Assembly (NCBI GenBank): GCA_018242205.1
Contig: JAFECJ010000005.1
Span: 62,001-126,000, forward strand
Length of the DNA stretch: 64,000 nt
Reading direction: 5' to 3'
Source: Pseudomonadota bacterium
Lineage (GTDB): Bacteria > Pseudomonadota > Alphaproteobacteria > Rhizobiales > Xanthobacteraceae
Part shown: piece by piece, positions 44,958 through 54,473 of the stretch
Position numbering within the stretch: position 1 is the stretch's first letter
Layout of the letters: every line of letters starts with the position of its first letter
Position numbers and translations under genes: made by a program
Notes under the pieces: generated by a model
Told to the model about the DNA's origin: nothing
Databases searched by the model: none
What the model saw: only the letters and a program-made list of their open reading frames with translations

Positions 44958-45839
44958 ATGAACTGGATCAACAACGTCGTACGGCCGAAGATCCGCAGCA
45001 TCCTGCGTCGCGACACGCCGGAGAATCTCTGGATCAAGTGCCCCGAGACCGGCCAACTCGTGTTCTACAAGGACGTCGAACAGAACCAGTTCGTCATTCC
45101 GTCGTCCGGCTATCACATGCGCATCTCGGCGCCGAAGCGGCTGTCGAGCATGTTCGACGGCGGCGAGTACGAAGACATCGCGCTGCCGGAAGTGCAGATC
45201 GATCCGCTGAAATTCCGCGACGAGCGCCGCTATGCCGACCGTCTCAAGGATGCGCGCACCAAGACCGGCTACCAGGACGCCGTGAAGCTCGGCATCGGCC
45301 GCCTCGAAGGCCAGATGGTGACGATCGGCGTGCAGGATTTCGATTTCATGGGCGGCTCGCTCGGCATGGCGGCCGGCGAGGCGATCATCGCTGGACTCGA
45401 GACCGCGGTGAAGCGCGAGACGCCGTTCATCATGTTTGCCGCATCGGGCGGCGCGCGCATGCAGGAAGGCATCCTGTCGCTGATGCAGTTGCCGCGTACC
45501 ACCGTCGGCGTGCAGATGCTGCGCGAGGCGAAGAAGCCCTACATCGTCGTGCTGACGAACCCGACCACCGGCGGCGTCACCGCGTCCTACGCGATGTTGG
45601 GCGACGTCCACGTCGCCGAGCCCGGTGCGCTGATCGGCTTCGCCGGTCCGCGCGTTATCGAACAGACTATCCGCGAGAAGTTGCCGGCCGGCTTCCAGCG
45701 CGCCGAATATCTCGCCGACCACGGCATGGTCGACATGGTCGTGCACCGTCATCAATTGCGTTCGACGCTCGGCCAGTTGTGCCGCCTGCTCACCAAGACG
45801 CCGGCCGCCGTGCCCGGCAAGCAATTGCCGGCGGCGTAG
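44958..45839 (+). CDS. accD: Acetyl-CoA carboxylase carboxyltransferase subunit beta
   Basis: 293 aa; with AccA it transfers CO2 from carboxybiotin to acetyl-CoA, the first step of fatty acid synthesis. The crotonase-like core carries [51 protein letters not shown] and [18 protein letters not shown]. The N-terminal zinc ribbon is degenerate: only the first Cys of the four remains ([13 protein letters not shown]), and the second CxxC position reads VIPSSGYHM. This loss is shared with rhizobial AccD. Upstream of folC, a typical accD-folC pair. Confidence 0.95.
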   Translation: MNWINNVVRPKIRSILRRDTPENLWIKCPETGQLVFYKDVEQNQFVIPSSGYHMRISAPKRLSSMFDGGEYEDIALPEVQIDPLKFRDERRYADRLKDARTKTGYQDAVKLGIGRLEGQMVTIGVQDFDFMGGSLGMAAGEAIIAGLETAVKRETPFIMFAASGGARMQEGILSLMQLPRTTVGVQMLREAKKPYIVVLTNPTTGGVTASYAMLGDVHVAEPGALIGFAGPRVIEQTIREKLPAGFQRAEYLADHGMVDMVVHRHQLRSTLGQLCRLLTKTPAAVPGKQLPAA

Positions 45840-45876
45840 GCCTTTAATTTTACATCGAACGCCGCCACATACGCTG

Positions 45877-46000
45877 TTCATTCCCGCGAAAGCGGGGATC
45901 CAGTTTATGTTGCAAAGTCTGTGCTATATCGCTCTGGATCCCCGCCACAGGCGTTCTGGAAGAACGCCGTCCTTCGGACGGCTATGCGCGGGGGCGAGCG
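45877..46000. repeat. Composite multi-hairpin intergenic element, copy B
   Basis: Same order of parts as 34207-34323: CATTCCCGCGAAAGCGGG, TCCAG, a variable middle, CTGGATCCCCGCCA, then GGCGTTCT-gga-AGAACGCC and CCGTCC-ttcg-GGACGG, closed by GCGGGG. The last hairpin is GGACGG here and GGGCGG in copy A, which keeps pairing (A-T for G-T). It separates accD and folC. Confidence 0.75.
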
Positions 46001-46037
46001 GAGATAAAATGCGCGTTCGCGCGCGACAACGATCAAC

Positions 46038-47360
46038 ATGAACCCCGTCGACCTCATTCTCGCGCGGCTGACCGCGCTGCATCCCAAGCGCATCGATCTG
46101 TCGCTCGATCGCATCGAGCGGCTGCTCGCCGCGCTCGATCATCCCGAGCGCAAGCTGCCGCCGGTCATTCACGTCGCCGGCACCAACGGCAAGGGTTCGA
46201 CGGTGGCGTTCCTGCGCGCCATTCTCGAAGCCGCCGGGCTCGCCGTGCACGTCTATACCTCGCCACATCTGGTGCATTTCAACGAGCGTTTCCGCCTCGG
46301 CAAAAAGGGCGGCGAGGGCGCGCTGGTCGACGACGTCGAATTATCCGCGGCGCTGGAGGAGTGCGAGCGCGCCAATGGCGATGCGCCGATCACCGTGTTC
46401 GAGATCACCACCGCCGCCGGCATGCTGTTGTTCTCGCGCCATCCGGCCGACGTACTGCTGCTCGAAGTGGGCTTGGGCGGGCGGCTCGACGCCACCAATG
46501 TCATCGACAAGCCGCTGGCCTCGATCATCACGCCTGTATCGCTCGACCATCTGGAATTCCTCGGCGACACGCTGGAAAAGATCGCCTTCGAGAAGGCCGG
46601 CATCATCAAGCCCGGCGCGCCGGTCATCGTCGCGGCGCAGCCGCGCGATGCGCTCGCCGTGATCGAGCGGCAGGCGGCGCGCATGAAGGCGCCGATCCGC
46701 ATTGCCGGCGAGAACTGGACCGCGACCGAAGAGCGTGGCCGCCTCGTCTACCAGGACGACAACGGTTTGCTCGATCTGCCGGCGCCGAGACTGTTCGGCC
46801 GTCACCAGTTCGAGAATGCGGGGCTTGCCATCGCGGCGTTGCGCGCCATCCCAAGCCTGAAGCTATCACCGGCGGCGTTCGAGGCTGGCATGACCAAGGC
46901 CGATTGGCCGGCACGGCTGCAACGTCTCGCCAGCGGACGTCTGGTCGATCTCGTTCCGCCGGGCGCCGAACTGTGGCTCGACGGCGGCCACAATCCCGAT
47001 GGCGGCCGTGCCGCCGCCGCGGCGCTTGCCGATCTCGAAGAGCGCGTGTCGCGGCCGCTCATCATGATTGTCGGCATGCTGGCGACCAAGGATGCCGCGG
47101 GCTTCCTGGGCAATTTCACCGGACTGGCCCGGCGCATGATCGCCATCCCGGTGCCGGGCGCCGACAAGGGCCTGAGCGCCGAAGACGCCGCCGCCGCCGC
47201 GACGGCCGTCGGCGTCTCGGCCGTGGCGCGCGGCAATATCGACGAGGCGCTCGATGCCGTGCGCAAACTCGATCTCGAGCCGCCGCCGCGCATTCTCATC
47301 ACCGGTTCGCTCTATCTCGCCGGCGAGATCCTGCGCGAGAACGGCACGGAGCCGGTTTGA
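46038..47360 (+). CDS. folC: Bifunctional folylpolyglutamate synthase/dihydrofolate synthase
   Basis: 440 aa Mur-ligase-fold enzyme adding glutamate to dihydropteroate and folates. The P-loop is VIHVAGTNGKGSTVAFLRAIL, followed by VHVYTSPHLVHFNERFR and LLEVGLGGRLDATNVIDKPLASIITPVSLDHLEFLGDT. The second domain has LDGGHNPDGGRAAAAALADL. The frame and length match FolC. Downstream of accD; convergent with trxA across a bidirectional terminator. Confidence 0.96.
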   Translation: MNPVDLILARLTALHPKRIDLSLDRIERLLAALDHPERKLPPVIHVAGTNGKGSTVAFLRAILEAAGLAVHVYTSPHLVHFNERFRLGKKGGEGALVDDVELSAALEECERANGDAPITVFEITTAAGMLLFSRHPADVLLLEVGLGGRLDATNVIDKPLASIITPVSLDHLEFLGDTLEKIAFEKAGIIKPGAPVIVAAQPRDALAVIERQAARMKAPIRIAGENWTATEERGRLVYQDDNGLLDLPAPRLFGRHQFENAGLAIAALRAIPSLKLSPAAFEAGMTKADWPARLQRLASGRLVDLVPPGAELWLDGGHNPDGGRAAAAALADLEERVSRPLIMIVGMLATKDAAGFLGNFTGLARRMIAIPVPGADKGLSAEDAAAAATAVGVSAVARGNIDEALDAVRKLDLEPPPRILITGSLYLAGEILRENGTEPV

Positions 47361-47383
47361 TGCGTGTGTGCGGCATACTCGCT

Positions 47384-47410
47384 TCCCCTCTCCCACAAGG
47401 GGAGAGGGGA
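47384..47410. repeat. G/C-rich perfect hairpin after folC
   Basis: TCCCCTCTCCC-acaa-GGGGAGAGGGGA: at least 11 paired bases, of the same type as the hairpins in the rplT-pheS spacer. Followed by A-rich sequence, so not a plus-strand terminator by itself. Confidence 0.55.
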
Positions 47411-47430
47411 AAAGAAAGCAAGAAAAACAA

Positions 47431-47457
47431 AAACGGCCGGGGATGACCCGGCCGTTT
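47431..47457. terminator. Rho-independent terminator between folC and trxA
   Basis: AAACGGCCGGG (47431-47441), loop GATGA, CCCGGCCGTTT (47447-47457). On the minus strand the stem is followed by a T-rich run (TTTTTGTTTTTCTT), so it is a strong trxA terminator and can also serve folC. Confidence 0.9.
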
Positions 47458-47483
47458 GGTAGCTTGGAGATTTGGCGCGACGA

Positions 47484-47804
47484 TCAGACCGCGGCGCTGA
47501 TCCACTGCTGCAGCTTCTGCTTCGGCGCGGCGCCGACCTGGCGATCCTTGATCTCGCCGCCCTTGAACAGCAGCAGCGTCGGGATCGACATGATGCCGTA
47601 CTTGGCGGCGATGTTGGGGTTCTCGTCGACGTTCAGCTTGACAATCTTCACTTTGTCGCCGAGCGAGCCGGAAATTTCTTCGAGCGCCGGGGCGATCATG
47701 CGGCACGGACCGCACCATTCGGCCCAGAAGTCCACCACAACCGGCTCGGACGACTTCAGAACGTCCGTGTCGAAGCTTGCATCCGTAGTCTTTCCGACGG
47801 CCAT
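47484..47804 (-). CDS. trxA: Thioredoxin
   Basis: 106 aa thioredoxin with active site [17 protein letters not shown] (Cys31 and Cys34), the cis-Pro loop [15 protein letters not shown] and [13 protein letters not shown]. It reduces cytoplasmic disulphides and is the likely electron donor to the thioredoxin-dependent CysH of this window. It lies 96 bases downstream of addA on the same strand, the common addA-trxA order in Rhizobiales. Confidence 0.96.
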   Translation of the reverse strand: MAVGKTTDASFDTDVLKSSEPVVVDFWAEWCGPCRMIAPALEEISGSLGDKVKIVKLNVDENPNIAAKYGIMSIPTLLLFKGGEIKDRQVGAAPKQKLQQWISAAV

Positions 47805-47900
47805 GATGAGCCCCTTTACTGTGACAGGCGGCGCTAGAGAATCGCGCCGGAAAATTGCGAGGCCCGGAACCTATGAACGGTGCCTCGCACCGTCAAGGCG

Positions 47901-50900
47901 CTATCGCGCGGACGTGACCGTCGCCCTGGCATGGGCGATCGCTTCGTCGGAAAGTTCCATGAGATCAGGGACTTCGGTCCAGATCAGGGCGCAGCGGATA
48001 CCGCGGCCGGGATACAATTTTGCCAGCACGGCGCGATACAGGGACAACTGGCGAATATATTGCGGGTAGGTGCTTTCGGCGGCGGCCAGGCTCGCCGGCG
48101 CCGGGCGATTCGTCTTGTAGTCGGCGATCAGCACCCAGTCCGGCGTGACCACGAGGCGGTCGACCTGGCCGTTGACGCGCCGCGTTTCGCCGTCGACCTC
48201 GACGAGGCCGACGATCGGCACCTCGGCGCGACTGCCGGGGCCGAACAGCGCGCCGAAGCGGGCATCGTCAAGCACGCGCAGCACGTCGGCGATCAGCTTG
48301 GCGTGATCGGCCCCGGACAGGTCGCTGGCCGCGCGGGCAAGATAATCTCCGGCGGCCTTCACGCGCCGCTCCGGCGGAATGCCGGGCAGCGATTGCAACA
48401 GCCGATGCGTCAGCGAGCCGCGCAGCATGGCCTTGTTCTGGCCCGGTGGCGGCAACGGCCGGGGCGCGCTTTCATCGAAGCCGGACGGCGTAATGGCGCG
48501 GACGGTCGTATCGCGCGGCGCGTCGTACCTCAGCCAGTCCGGGACGACGGCCGGCGGCGGTGCGGCGTTTCGAGTGGTCGCGTTTGATTGTTCCGTCTGC
48601 GACACCGATGACGCGAAAGGATCGGTTTTGCGGAAGCGGCGCACGGTGCCTTCGCCGTCGCCGACGCCGTCGTCGGCGTTCTCGCGCACGGTGAGATCGG
48701 CGAGCGCATTGTCGACGAGCTGATACCAGCAGCCGTCCGGAATTTTCTTGTCGCCCTTGAGGCCGCAGACGACGAGGCGCTCGGCGGCGCGCGTCATCGC
48801 CACATAGAGCAGGCGACGATATTCGTCGGTCGCGTCACGCAGCACGGCATCGCGCGCGGTTGTCATGGCCGCATTGTCGCTGGCCTTGCGCCCGGCCCAG
48901 ACCATCGGCGCCGGCGCACCGGACGGCGCCTCAACCGGCGTCAGCGTCAGCAACTTTGGCGGAATGGCGCCCTCCGGTCGCGTCGTGGTGTCGGCGAGGA
49001 TGACGAAGGGCGCTTCGAGGCCCTTAGCGCCGTGCACGGTCATGACCCGCACCTCGTCGCGCTCCATTTCCATATCGCGCTTCACTTCGGCCTCGGCGAC
49101 GCGCAGCCAGGCGACGAAGCCCTGCAGGGTCGGCGTCTCGCGCGTCTCGTAGTCCAGCGCGAGATTGAGGAATTCGTCGAGCGCATCGGCGGCCTCGTGA
49201 CCGAGGCGGGACAGGAACTGGCGACGGCCGTCATGGGCGCCGAGCAGCCAGGCATAGAAGGCAAAGGGCGACAGGTCGCGCGCCCGGGCCTGCATGGTAT
49301 CGAAGCGCGCGGCGAGCTGCGGCTCGTTTGTGCGCAGCGACGCATAGAGGCTGGCGCGCCCGCGATTCCAGGCGAGCTTTTCGAGCGCGGCATCGCTCAG
49401 GCCGAACAGCGGGCTCTTGAGAATGGTGGCGAGCGCGAGATCGTCCTCCGGCAGCAGCAGCGCGTCGGCCAACACCATCAGGTCCATCACGGCGATGTGC
49501 TGCGTCAGCACCAGCCGGTCGGCACCGGCCACCGGAACGCCGGCCTGCTTCAGCGCGCGGATGATGGCCTCGAACAACGGCCCGCGCTGGCGTACCAGAA
49601 TGAGGACATCCTTCGGCGCACGGCCTTGGCCGCGCCAGGCTGCGACGGTGCCGGCGATGCGGTCCGCGAGCTTGGCCGGTGCGCTGCGCGCCGTCTGCAG
49701 GTCGAACGGCGCGTCCCAGCCCGGTTTCTTGTCGATGAGATCCGCCTCGGTGAGATCCCACAGTTCGACCAGACCCGGCGCCTTGTCGGGCAGCGATTGA
49801 TGGACCGGTCCGACATTGTCGGCGCTCAGACCGGCATGTGCAGTCTCGCTCTTGAACACGACATCGACCGCGCCAAGCACGTTGGCGCCGGAGCGAAACG
49901 ACGTCTTGAACTCGATGCCTTCAAAAGCCAGGTCGGCGCGCTCATGCAGCATCTTGAAATGCAGGCGATTGCTGGCGAACTCTTTCGGATCGGCGCCCTG
50001 AAACGAGAAGATCGATTGCTTTTCGTCGCCGACGGCGAAGATGGTGCGGGCGCGTTCGTGCGCGCCCTTGCCGGCGAAGAACTCGCTGACCAGCCGCTCG
50101 ACGATCGCCCATTGCTTCGGACTGGTATCCTGCGCCTCGTCGATCAGGACGTGATGGATGCCGCTGTCGAGCTTATAATGCACCCAGGCGGCGCTTGCTT
50201 CGGTCAGCAGTTCAAGCGTCTTGTCGATCAGGTCGTCGTAGTCGAGGAGGCCGCGGCGATCCTTCTCCTTGCGAAAGCGGACGATCACCGCGTGGGCGAT
50301 AGTGAACAAGGCCATGCTGCGATCGCGCGCCTCGATGGCGCGCTTCCTGGTCAGCAGGTCCCAGACGCGGTCGCGTTCGCGCGTCAGGCGCTCGCACAGT
50401 TCCGGATGCGCCTTTCCGAGCTTTCCCGTCATCACGTTATCGCGCGTCTTGTCACGGTCACTATTGCAGAAGATATCGAGATAGCGATCGACGCGCTTTG
50501 GCATATCCAACCCGGACAGCGCGCGTATTCGCGCCGCCTGCTTGTGGTCGTTCGCCGATCCGGTATCGAAGACGCCAGCGATGCCCGCCCATTCGTTTTC
50601 AGCGAATAGGCTCGCGCCGAACATCGCCGCGTCCGCCGCTTCGACCGTGTCGTCCGGCGCGATGCCGAGCACCCGCGACAACTGCGCGCGGGCGCCCTCG
50701 ACGCCGCCGGCGGCCTCGATCCAGCGCGTCAGCGGGTCGCGCTCGCCGATCGCGTTTCGGATCATGTCCTGGAAGGTCTGGTCGGCGGCGGCGAGCACGG
50801 CCTGCGCCAGTGCGCGTCCGAGCGCCGTGTCCGGCTTCTCCGCGGCCTCGAGCAGCACGTCCATGGTGAGATCGTGCAGCAACTGATGCTCGGTCGCTTC

Positions 50901-51356
50901 GTCCAGCACCTCGAAGCGCGCCGGCACATTGGCCTCGAATGGGAACAGGTGCAGCAACTGGGTGCAGAAGGCGTGGATGGTCTGCACCTTCAGCCCGCCA
51001 GGCGTATCGAGCGCCAGCGCGAACAATTGCCGCGCGCGCAAGCGCAAGGCTGGGGTGATGGATTTGACGCCAGTCCTGAGGATCGCCGCGTCGAGCGCGG
51101 TGTCGTCGAGCACGGTCCAGCCGCGCAGCACGTCGAACACGCGGTTTGCCATGTTGGCGGCGGCGGCCTTGGTGAAGGTGATGCAGAGAATGCGCGCCGG
51201 GTCGGTACCGTTGAGCAACAGGCGGATGACGCGCTGCGCCAGCACATGGGTCTTGCCTGACCCGGCATTGGCCGACACCCAGGCCGATTGTGCGGGATCG
51301 GACGCCGAGGTCTGTAGCGCGATGACGTCGGGTGGAATGGTGAGCGGCTTGCTCAT
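47901..51356 (-). CDS. addA: Double-strand break repair helicase AddA
   Basis: 1151 aa UvrD-like helicase-nuclease subunit of AddAB, the alphaproteobacterial counterpart of RecBCD. Motif I is WVSANAGSGKTHVLAQRV; motif II VLIDEAQDTSPKQWAI; motifs III and IV AVGDEKQSIFSFQGADP; motif V VMTVHGAKGLEAPFVIL; motif VI LLYVAMTRAAERLVV. The C-terminal RecB nuclease site includes VLIADYKTNRPAP. The ATG overlaps the addB stop (ATGA). Confidence 0.96.
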   Translation of the reverse strand: MSKPLTIPPDVIALQTSASDPAQSAWVSANAGSGKTHVLAQRVIRLLLNGTDPARILCITFTKAAAANMANRVFDVLRGWTVLDDTALDAAILRTGVKSITPALRLRARQLFALALDTPGGLKVQTIHAFCTQLLHLFPFEANVPARFEVLDEATEHQLLHDLTMDVLLEAAEKPDTALGRALAQAVLAAADQTFQDMIRNAIGERDPLTRWIEAAGGVEGARAQLSRVLGIAPDDTVEAADAAMFGASLFAENEWAGIAGVFDTGSANDHKQAARIRALSGLDMPKRVDRYLDIFCNSDRDKTRDNVMTGKLGKAHPELCERLTRERDRVWDLLTRKRAIEARDRSMALFTIAHAVIVRFRKEKDRRGLLDYDDLIDKTLELLTEASAAWVHYKLDSGIHHVLIDEAQDTSPKQWAIVERLVSEFFAGKGAHERARTIFAVGDEKQSIFSFQGADPKEFASNRLHFKMLHERADLAFEGIEFKTSFRSGANVLGAVDVVFKSETAHAGLSADNVGPVHQSLPDKAPGLVELWDLTEADLIDKKPGWDAPFDLQTARSAPAKLADRIAGTVAAWRGQGRAPKDVLILVRQRGPLFEAIIRALKQAGVPVAGADRLVLTQHIAVMDLMVLADALLLPEDDLALATILKSPLFGLSDAALEKLAWNRGRASLYASLRTNEPQLAARFDTMQARARDLSPFAFYAWLLGAHDGRRQFLSRLGHEAADALDEFLNLALDYETRETPTLQGFVAWLRVAEAEVKRDMEMERDEVRVMTVHGAKGLEAPFVILADTTTRPEGAIPPKLLTLTPVEAPSGAPAPMVWAGRKASDNAAMTTARDAVLRDATDEYRRLLYVAMTRAAERLVVCGLKGDKKIPDGCWYQLVDNALADLTVRENADDGVGDGEGTVRRFRKTDPFASSVSQTEQSNATTRNAAPPPAVVPDWLRYDAPRDTTVRAITPSGFDESAPRPLPPPGQNKAMLRGSLTHRLLQSLPGIPPERRVKAAGDYLARAASDLSGADHAKLIADVLRVLDDARFGALFGPGSRAEVPIVGLVEVDGETRRVNGQVDRLVVTPDWVLIADYKTNRPAPASLAAAESTYPQYIRQLSLYRAVLAKLYPGRGIRCALIWTEVPDLMELSDEAIAHARATVTSAR

Positions 51357-54300
51357 TCGCCGGCCTCCTCATCGAGACCGCCGGTGAGTGACCATTCCTT
51401 GATGCGGGCAAGGTGGTCGTAAGTGCCGTAGTGGTTCTTCCACATCGGGTGGCGTAGCGAGAGATATGGATTCGCCGGATCGGCGAATTGTGCCAACACC
51501 CTGGTCAGTTCGGCGAGCGCCCTGTCCGCTTCGGTGTCGGGCGAGCCGCCATCCTTGAACGCGACCATCTGCTCTTTGCCCGCTTCGGCACCGCCGCGCA
51601 GCCGGACATAGAGCAATTCGCTTACCGAGCCGCCGGCCGGAATGTCCTTGAAGCCGCCGGCGCGCAGAATGGCGGTCTCCAGCGTGAGCTGCGGCGACAG
51701 CCCGGCCTGCACCTGCGGATTGGTCGGCGGCGCGCCGGTCTTGTAGTCGATGACGGCGTAGCGGCCGTCGGCGCGGCATTCGATGCGGTCGGCGCGCACG
51801 CTGAGGGTGAACGTGTCGTTGCCGAACGCGATCGGTATGCTGCCGCCGATTTCAATCGAGAGCGCTCGCGCACCCGCGCGACGCTGTCGGTCGAAATCGA
51901 CGAACCACGCGGCGATGCGTTCGAAGCGCGGCCACCAGAAGGCGCGCGCTTCGGGAAAATTCTGCAGCGGCTCGAAGCGGCGCCGGCCGATGGCGAGCAG
52001 CGTTTCGAGCGCATCGTCGGGCAGCGGCCCCTTATTCGCCAGATCGAATTCGGCGAGAGAATCGTGAATCGCAGTGCCGCGCATGGCGGCATCGGCCGGC
52101 GCATCGATTTCTTCGAGCGGTGCCAGCTTCAGCACATGCTTGGCGTAGATCGTGTAGGGATCGCGCAGCAGGTCTTCGATCTCGGTGACGCTGAGGCGGC
52201 GGGGCCGTGCCTCGAAGGGTGGAGTCGGCGCCGGGCGCTGCGCCGGTGTCACCGCTTCGGCTTCGTCGAGCTTGCGTGCGAGCGCCACATAATGCGCGCC
52301 GCGTCCGAGTGCCTGCTTCCAGCGCGCCTCGCCCAGCACCGCGGCCAGCCGTTGCACGAAGCGCGACGCCACCGTCGGCTCGCCGCCGAGCTTGGCTGGC
52401 CGCGTCAGGATCACTTCGCGCGCGCCCAACGCTTGCGCGAAGTCGTGCGCCGACAGACCGATGCGTCGCTCCGGCAGATCGAGTCCAAGCTGGCGCCGCA
52501 TCGGCCGCGACAGCCAGGCATCGGCCTGTGCTTCCGGCGGCCACACGCTTTCGACCAGTCCGCCGAGCACCAGGCGATCGACGTGCTGCAAACGCGCCTC
52601 GAGCAGGCCGACGATGCGGATGCGCGCGTCGGCCGGCGCGCGGTGGATGGTGCGATCGGCGATCGCCAGGTGAAACAGTTCGGCGTAGTCTGAAACCGAG
52701 ACGTCGAGCGCTTCGGCTTCGACGATCTCGTCAAACGCCGCCTTGAGGTCGCGTGTCATGCCGCCGAGTGCGGCCAGCACCTCGGCATGTTTCGCGGCCA
52801 GCGTCTTCATCGGCTGCGCACCGCGCAGGTTTTCCAGCGGCGCCATCGTGCTCCGCAACTGTCCGATCAGCGCGGCGGCGGCTTCGAGCTCGGCATCGGT
52901 CAGCGTGAGCCGTGCGTCGGAATGATGCAGGCCGGAGTCCTCCTTGGCGCGGTGGAGGCGGATCTGGTCGCGAATGGCGTCGAGCGCTGCGGCCAGTCCT
53001 TCGCTGCCTGCCGCGGGACGCGGGCCGCGCAGGATGGCGCGCTCCAATGCGCTGACGGCAGCGCCATCGAATGCACCGGAAGGATGCTTGAGCAATGCCA
53101 GCAGCGGGATCGGTGCGAAATCGTGGCGCGCCACGTCGGCGACGAGCCGCGCGAACACGCCTTCGGGCAGGTCGGCGAGCGATTGGCCGCGCGAATCGTC
53201 AACCGCCACATGCCAACGCTCGAGCAGCGCCGCGACGCGGCGGCCGAGCGCGGCATCAGGCGTCACCAGGGCCGCGGTCTTGCCCGCGGTCTCCGCCGCC
53301 TCGCGCAAGGTCACGGCGATGGCCAGCGCTTCCTCTTCGGCATTGGCGGCCTCGATCGCCACGATGTCTTTGACGGCGGCATCGGCACTTACGGCGAAGT
53401 CGGCATCGCCCGGCAGCACCTGCCAGAGCTGGCTGGCCAGCGCCGGACGCAAGGCTTCCGAGGTGAGGCGTTCGCGCCCGTGCGGCGAAGGCTCGGCGAG
53501 CGCGGCGATATCCGAGCGCACGATGCCGATGCGCTTGATCAGCGAGGCCAGTGCGAATTGAGGATGACCATGCGCGGCGTCGCTCTCGCTGAGGATCGCC
53601 TCCCAGCTCTTGTCGTCGAGATCGGTGTCGAGACCCGGCAGCACCACGGCGCCGTGCGGCAGCTTGGCGATCGTAGCGAGCAAGGTGGCGGTGGCCGGGA
53701 TCGAGCCGGTGGAGCCGGCGGCGATGATCGGATCACCAGAACTGGCGAGCCGCTCGGTCTCGGCCTTGATCAGCAGATCGCGGCGCTCGGCCGGTTCGAT
53801 CATGTTGCCGCTCGTAAGGATCTTCGGCCATTCGGCACGGATGAACTTGAGAAAACCGAGCGTCAGGTCCCAGTAGCGGTCGTGCTCGTCCGGCACCAGA
53901 TCGTCGAGCGCATCCCACGGCACCTGCCGCGTCGTCATGTCGTCCATCAGCCGCGCCAGGTCCTGCGCCAGACGGAAAGCGGTGACGGGATTATTGGCGA
54001 CCAGCGGCACATAGCCGGGATCCTGTTGGCCGCGCTGCTTCGGCGCGATGGTGCGCGCCCATGTCAAGATCAACGCTGACAGCGGCATCAGCCGCGACAG
54101 TCCGCCCATGGCTTCGGGAATGGCGAGCGCCTGTTCCGGCAGTTCGGCCCGTGCCGCCTCGGCGAAGGCGATGTCATCCTCGTCGATGCCGCCGAGCGGC
54201 ACGATGCGCGGCAGGATCGCGGCGCCGCTGCCGAGCTCCTCGAGGAAGACGTCGCGCGCGACGCGGCAGGCGCGCTGCGTCGGCAGATAAAGCGTGGCGC

Positions 54301-54424
54301 GGGCGAGTTCCAGTGGATCGCGCGAGGCCGGATAACTCTTGACCAGCCGGCCATCGAGCAGCGCGTCGATCAGCGCCTTGAGGAACGGCGCGGACGCGGG
54401 AATGGTGAAGACGTTGGGCTTCAT
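51353..54424 (-). CDS. addB: Double-strand break repair protein AddB
   Basis: 1023 aa partner of AddA. The N-terminal half is an inactivated helicase fold (VFTIPASAPFLKALIDALLDGR, YLPTQRACRVARDVFL). The C-terminal RecB-type nuclease includes YAVIDYKTGAPPTNPQVQ, preceded by LSVTEIEDLLRDPYTIYAKHVLKL. Alphaproteobacterial AddB lacks the Fe-S Cys set of the Bacillus protein, and no four-Cys pattern is seen here. It processes broken ends for RecA loading. Translationally coupled to addA; 49 bases after murU. Confidence 0.93.
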   Translation of the reverse strand: MKPNVFTIPASAPFLKALIDALLDGRLVKSYPASRDPLELARATLYLPTQRACRVARDVFLEELGSGAAILPRIVPLGGIDEDDIAFAEAARAELPEQALAIPEAMGGLSRLMPLSALILTWARTIAPKQRGQQDPGYVPLVANNPVTAFRLAQDLARLMDDMTTRQVPWDALDDLVPDEHDRYWDLTLGFLKFIRAEWPKILTSGNMIEPAERRDLLIKAETERLASSGDPIIAAGSTGSIPATATLLATIAKLPHGAVVLPGLDTDLDDKSWEAILSESDAAHGHPQFALASLIKRIGIVRSDIAALAEPSPHGRERLTSEALRPALASQLWQVLPGDADFAVSADAAVKDIVAIEAANAEEEALAIAVTLREAAETAGKTAALVTPDAALGRRVAALLERWHVAVDDSRGQSLADLPEGVFARLVADVARHDFAPIPLLALLKHPSGAFDGAAVSALERAILRGPRPAAGSEGLAAALDAIRDQIRLHRAKEDSGLHHSDARLTLTDAELEAAAALIGQLRSTMAPLENLRGAQPMKTLAAKHAEVLAALGGMTRDLKAAFDEIVEAEALDVSVSDYAELFHLAIADRTIHRAPADARIRIVGLLEARLQHVDRLVLGGLVESVWPPEAQADAWLSRPMRRQLGLDLPERRIGLSAHDFAQALGAREVILTRPAKLGGEPTVASRFVQRLAAVLGEARWKQALGRGAHYVALARKLDEAEAVTPAQRPAPTPPFEARPRRLSVTEIEDLLRDPYTIYAKHVLKLAPLEEIDAPADAAMRGTAIHDSLAEFDLANKGPLPDDALETLLAIGRRRFEPLQNFPEARAFWWPRFERIAAWFVDFDRQRRAGARALSIEIGGSIPIAFGNDTFTLSVRADRIECRADGRYAVIDYKTGAPPTNPQVQAGLSPQLTLETAILRAGGFKDIPAGGSVSELLYVRLRGGAEAGKEQMVAFKDGGSPDTEADRALAELTRVLAQFADPANPYLSLRHPMWKNHYGTYDHLARIKEWSLTGGLDEEAGE

Positions 54425-54473
54425 GCGGCTAGTCTACACCTTGTCGTCCCGGCGCAAGGGGGCGACAAATCTT

